Translations under genes and position numbers: made by a program
In this document: piece after piece, positions 4,541-5,575 of the stretch
Position numbering within the stretch: the first letter of the stretch is position 1
Layout of the letters: every line of letters starts with the position of its first letter
The notes under the pieces: generated by a model
Database searches by the model: none
What the model saw: only the letters and a program-made list of their open reading frames with translations
Told to the model about the DNA's origin: nothing
NCBI GenBank assembly: GCA_943327015.2
Contig: CALPVM020000170.1
Location: 1-5,575, forward strand
Length of the DNA stretch: 5,575 nucleotides
Direction: 5' to 3'
Source: Akkermansia muciniphila
GTDB taxonomy: Bacteria; Pseudomonadota; Gammaproteobacteria; Burkholderiales; Burkholderiaceae_C

Positions 4541-5575
4541 CAATCTTCCACCTGCAAAATAGCCAAGAAAGCCTCTTGGGGGACTTCGACAGAGCCAATC
4601 TGTTTCATACGCTTTTTACCTGCTTTTTGCTTTTCCAGCAGTTTGCGTTTGCGGGAAATATCACCGCCATAACACTTGGCCAGCACGTTTTTACGCAGTG
4701 CTTTGATGGTTTCGCGCGCAATAATGTTAGAACCAATGGCAGCCTGAATCGCCACGTCGTACATCTGGCGCGAGATGATTTCACGCATCTTGGTGACCAC
4801 CGCACGGCCACGGTAGGTTGCCTGAGACCGATGCACAATAATGGACAAGGCATCTACTTTTTCGCCATTCAGCAAAATATCAACCTTTACCACATCGGCT
4901 GTGCGGTATTCTTTGAATTCGTAGTCCATAGAGGCATAGCCCCGGCTCACACTTTTAAGCTTGTCAAAGAAGTCGAGCACGATTTCGCCCAACGGCATGT
5001 CATAGGTAAGCATTACTTGCCGGCCATGGTAAGCCATGTTGATCTGTACGCCACGCTTCTGGTTGGCCAGCGTCATCACCGCACCCACGTATTCTTGGGG
5101 CATATACAGATGAACAGTTACGATAGGCTCACGAACCTCATCTAACCGGCCCTGCTCTGGCATTTTGGAAGGATTTTCCACCATGCGAACTTCACCATCA
5201 GCCTGTACCACTTGGTACACCACGCTGGGCGCAGTGGTAATCAAATCTTGGTCAAATTCGCGCTCCAGGCGCTCTTGCACAATTTCCATGTGCAACAAAC
5301 CCAAAAATCCACAGCGAAAACCAAAACCCAGCGCCTGGGATACTTCTGGCTCGTAGTGCAAGGATGAATCGTTGAGTTTGAGCTTTTCCAAGCTGTCACG
5401 CAGACCTTCGTACTGGTTGGCCTCAGTAGGGTACAAGCCGGCAAACACTTGGGGCTGAATTTCTTTAAAGCCGGGTAAGGGATCTGTAGCAGTAAAAGCC
5501 GCACCCCCTGTTCCGGGTTTGATCAGAGTAATGGTGTCACCCACCTTGGCGGCCTGCAGCTCACGAATGCCAGCA
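4540..5575 (-). CDS. lepA: Elongation factor 4 (LepA), C-terminal 344 residues; 5' end beyond the window
   Basis: The frame is open from the right edge to a TGA at 4542-4540. LepA/EF4 is a ribosome-binding translational GTPase proposed to back-translocate or rescue stalled ribosomes and to help 30S biogenesis. About 255 N-terminal residues, including the GTPase motifs, are off the window, judged from the roughly 600-residue family length. What is visible starts at the end of domain II (AGIRELQAAKVGDTITL, 1-17 of the fragment). Next come LPGFKEIQPQVFAGLYP (33-49) and GFGFRCGFLGLLHMEI (83-98) of the EF-G-like domain III, then a domain V region (about 150-240). The LepA-specific C-terminal domain includes GGDISRKRKLLEKQKAGKKR (303-322), a basic stretch that contacts tRNA/ribosome in known structures. 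The C-terminus, VPQEAFLAILQVED, is standard. The gene overlaps the lepB start by one base. An internal GTG at 5544 is not a start. Confidence 0.97.
   Translation of the reverse strand, partial: AGIRELQAAKVGDTITLIKPGTGGAAFTATDPLPGFKEIQPQVFAGLYPTEANQYEGLRDSLEKLKLNDSSLHYEPEVSQALGFGFRCGFLGLLHMEIVQERLEREFDQDLITTAPSVVYQVVQADGEVRMVENPSKMPEQGRLDEVREPIVTVHLYMPQEYVGAVMTLANQKRGVQINMAYHGRQVMLTYDMPLGEIVLDFFDKLKSVSRGYASMDYEFKEYRTADVVKVDILLNGEKVDALSIIVHRSQATYRGRAVVTKMREIISRQMYDVAIQAAIGSNIIARETIKALRKNVLAKCYGGDISRKRKLLEKQKAGKKRMKQIGSVEVPQEAFLAILQVED
4548..4553 (-). promoter_or_regulatory. Ribosome binding site of lepB inside the lepA 3' end
   Basis: AGGTGG on the minus strand, 7 bases before the ATG at 4540. 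It differs from the AGGAGG consensus at one base. It lies in the last codons of lepA and supports the 4540 start over the in-frame TTG at 4543 or the ATG at 4474. Confidence 0.6.

Noticed and set aside
4531..5145. 204-codon open frame on the plus strand opposite lepA.
   Set aside because: It lies entirely antisense to the strongly conserved lepA 3' end, has no recognisable domain or ribosome binding site, and is explained by the codon use of lepA.
1..5575. Possible novel accessory system, CRISPR array, mobile element or RNA gene.
   Set aside because: Nearly every base is assigned to conserved housekeeping genes on one strand. No direct repeat array, transposase, integrase or tRNA/rRNA-like segment was seen.

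Overview
This window is a compact, single-strand stretch of bacterial chromosome. Every supported gene lies on the minus strand. In transcription order (right to left) they are: lepA (3' part), lepB, a small DUF4845 membrane-protein gene, rnc, era, recO, pdxJ, and the first 11 codons of acpS. The order lepA-lepB-DUF4845-rnc-era-recO-pdxJ-acpS is the familiar layout of Betaproteobacteria, especially Burkholderiales. The details of the proteins point towards the Comamonadaceae side: the RecO N-terminus, the PdxJ subtype, and a LepB with an extra N-terminal hydrophobic segment. Base composition looks by eye to be about half G+C, which is low for that family. The genus cannot be fixed from this window.

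Layout. 5575-4540: C-terminal 344 residues of elongation factor 4 (LepA); the GTPase domain is off the window. 4540-3575: signal peptidase I, whose ATG shares one base with the lepA stop. 3541-3188: 117-residue single-pass protein of the DUF4845 type. 3186-2506: RNase III. 2503-1562: GTPase Era. 1549-800: RecO. 803-42: PdxJ, overlapping the recO stop by 4 bases (ATGA). 34-1: start of holo-ACP synthase. No gap between genes exceeds 33 bases, and no terminator or promoter was recognised, so the set is most simply read as one transcript with heavy translational coupling. rnc, era and recO are all best read as starting with GTG.

Functionally the cluster joins translation (LepA), protein export (LepB), rRNA processing and 30S assembly (RNase III, Era), recombinational repair (RecO), vitamin B6 synthesis (PdxJ) and acyl carrier protein activation (AcpS). 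These are housekeeping functions. I see no mobile element, CRISPR array, tRNA, rRNA or defence-like gene, and no evidence of a new multi-gene system. The points most worth a second look are the non-canonical substrate-loop motif of PdxJ, the prepilin-like N-terminus of the uncharacterised DUF4845 protein beside signal peptidase, the three-segment topology of LepB, and the absence of room for an E. coli-style RNase III autoregulatory leader directly upstream of rnc.
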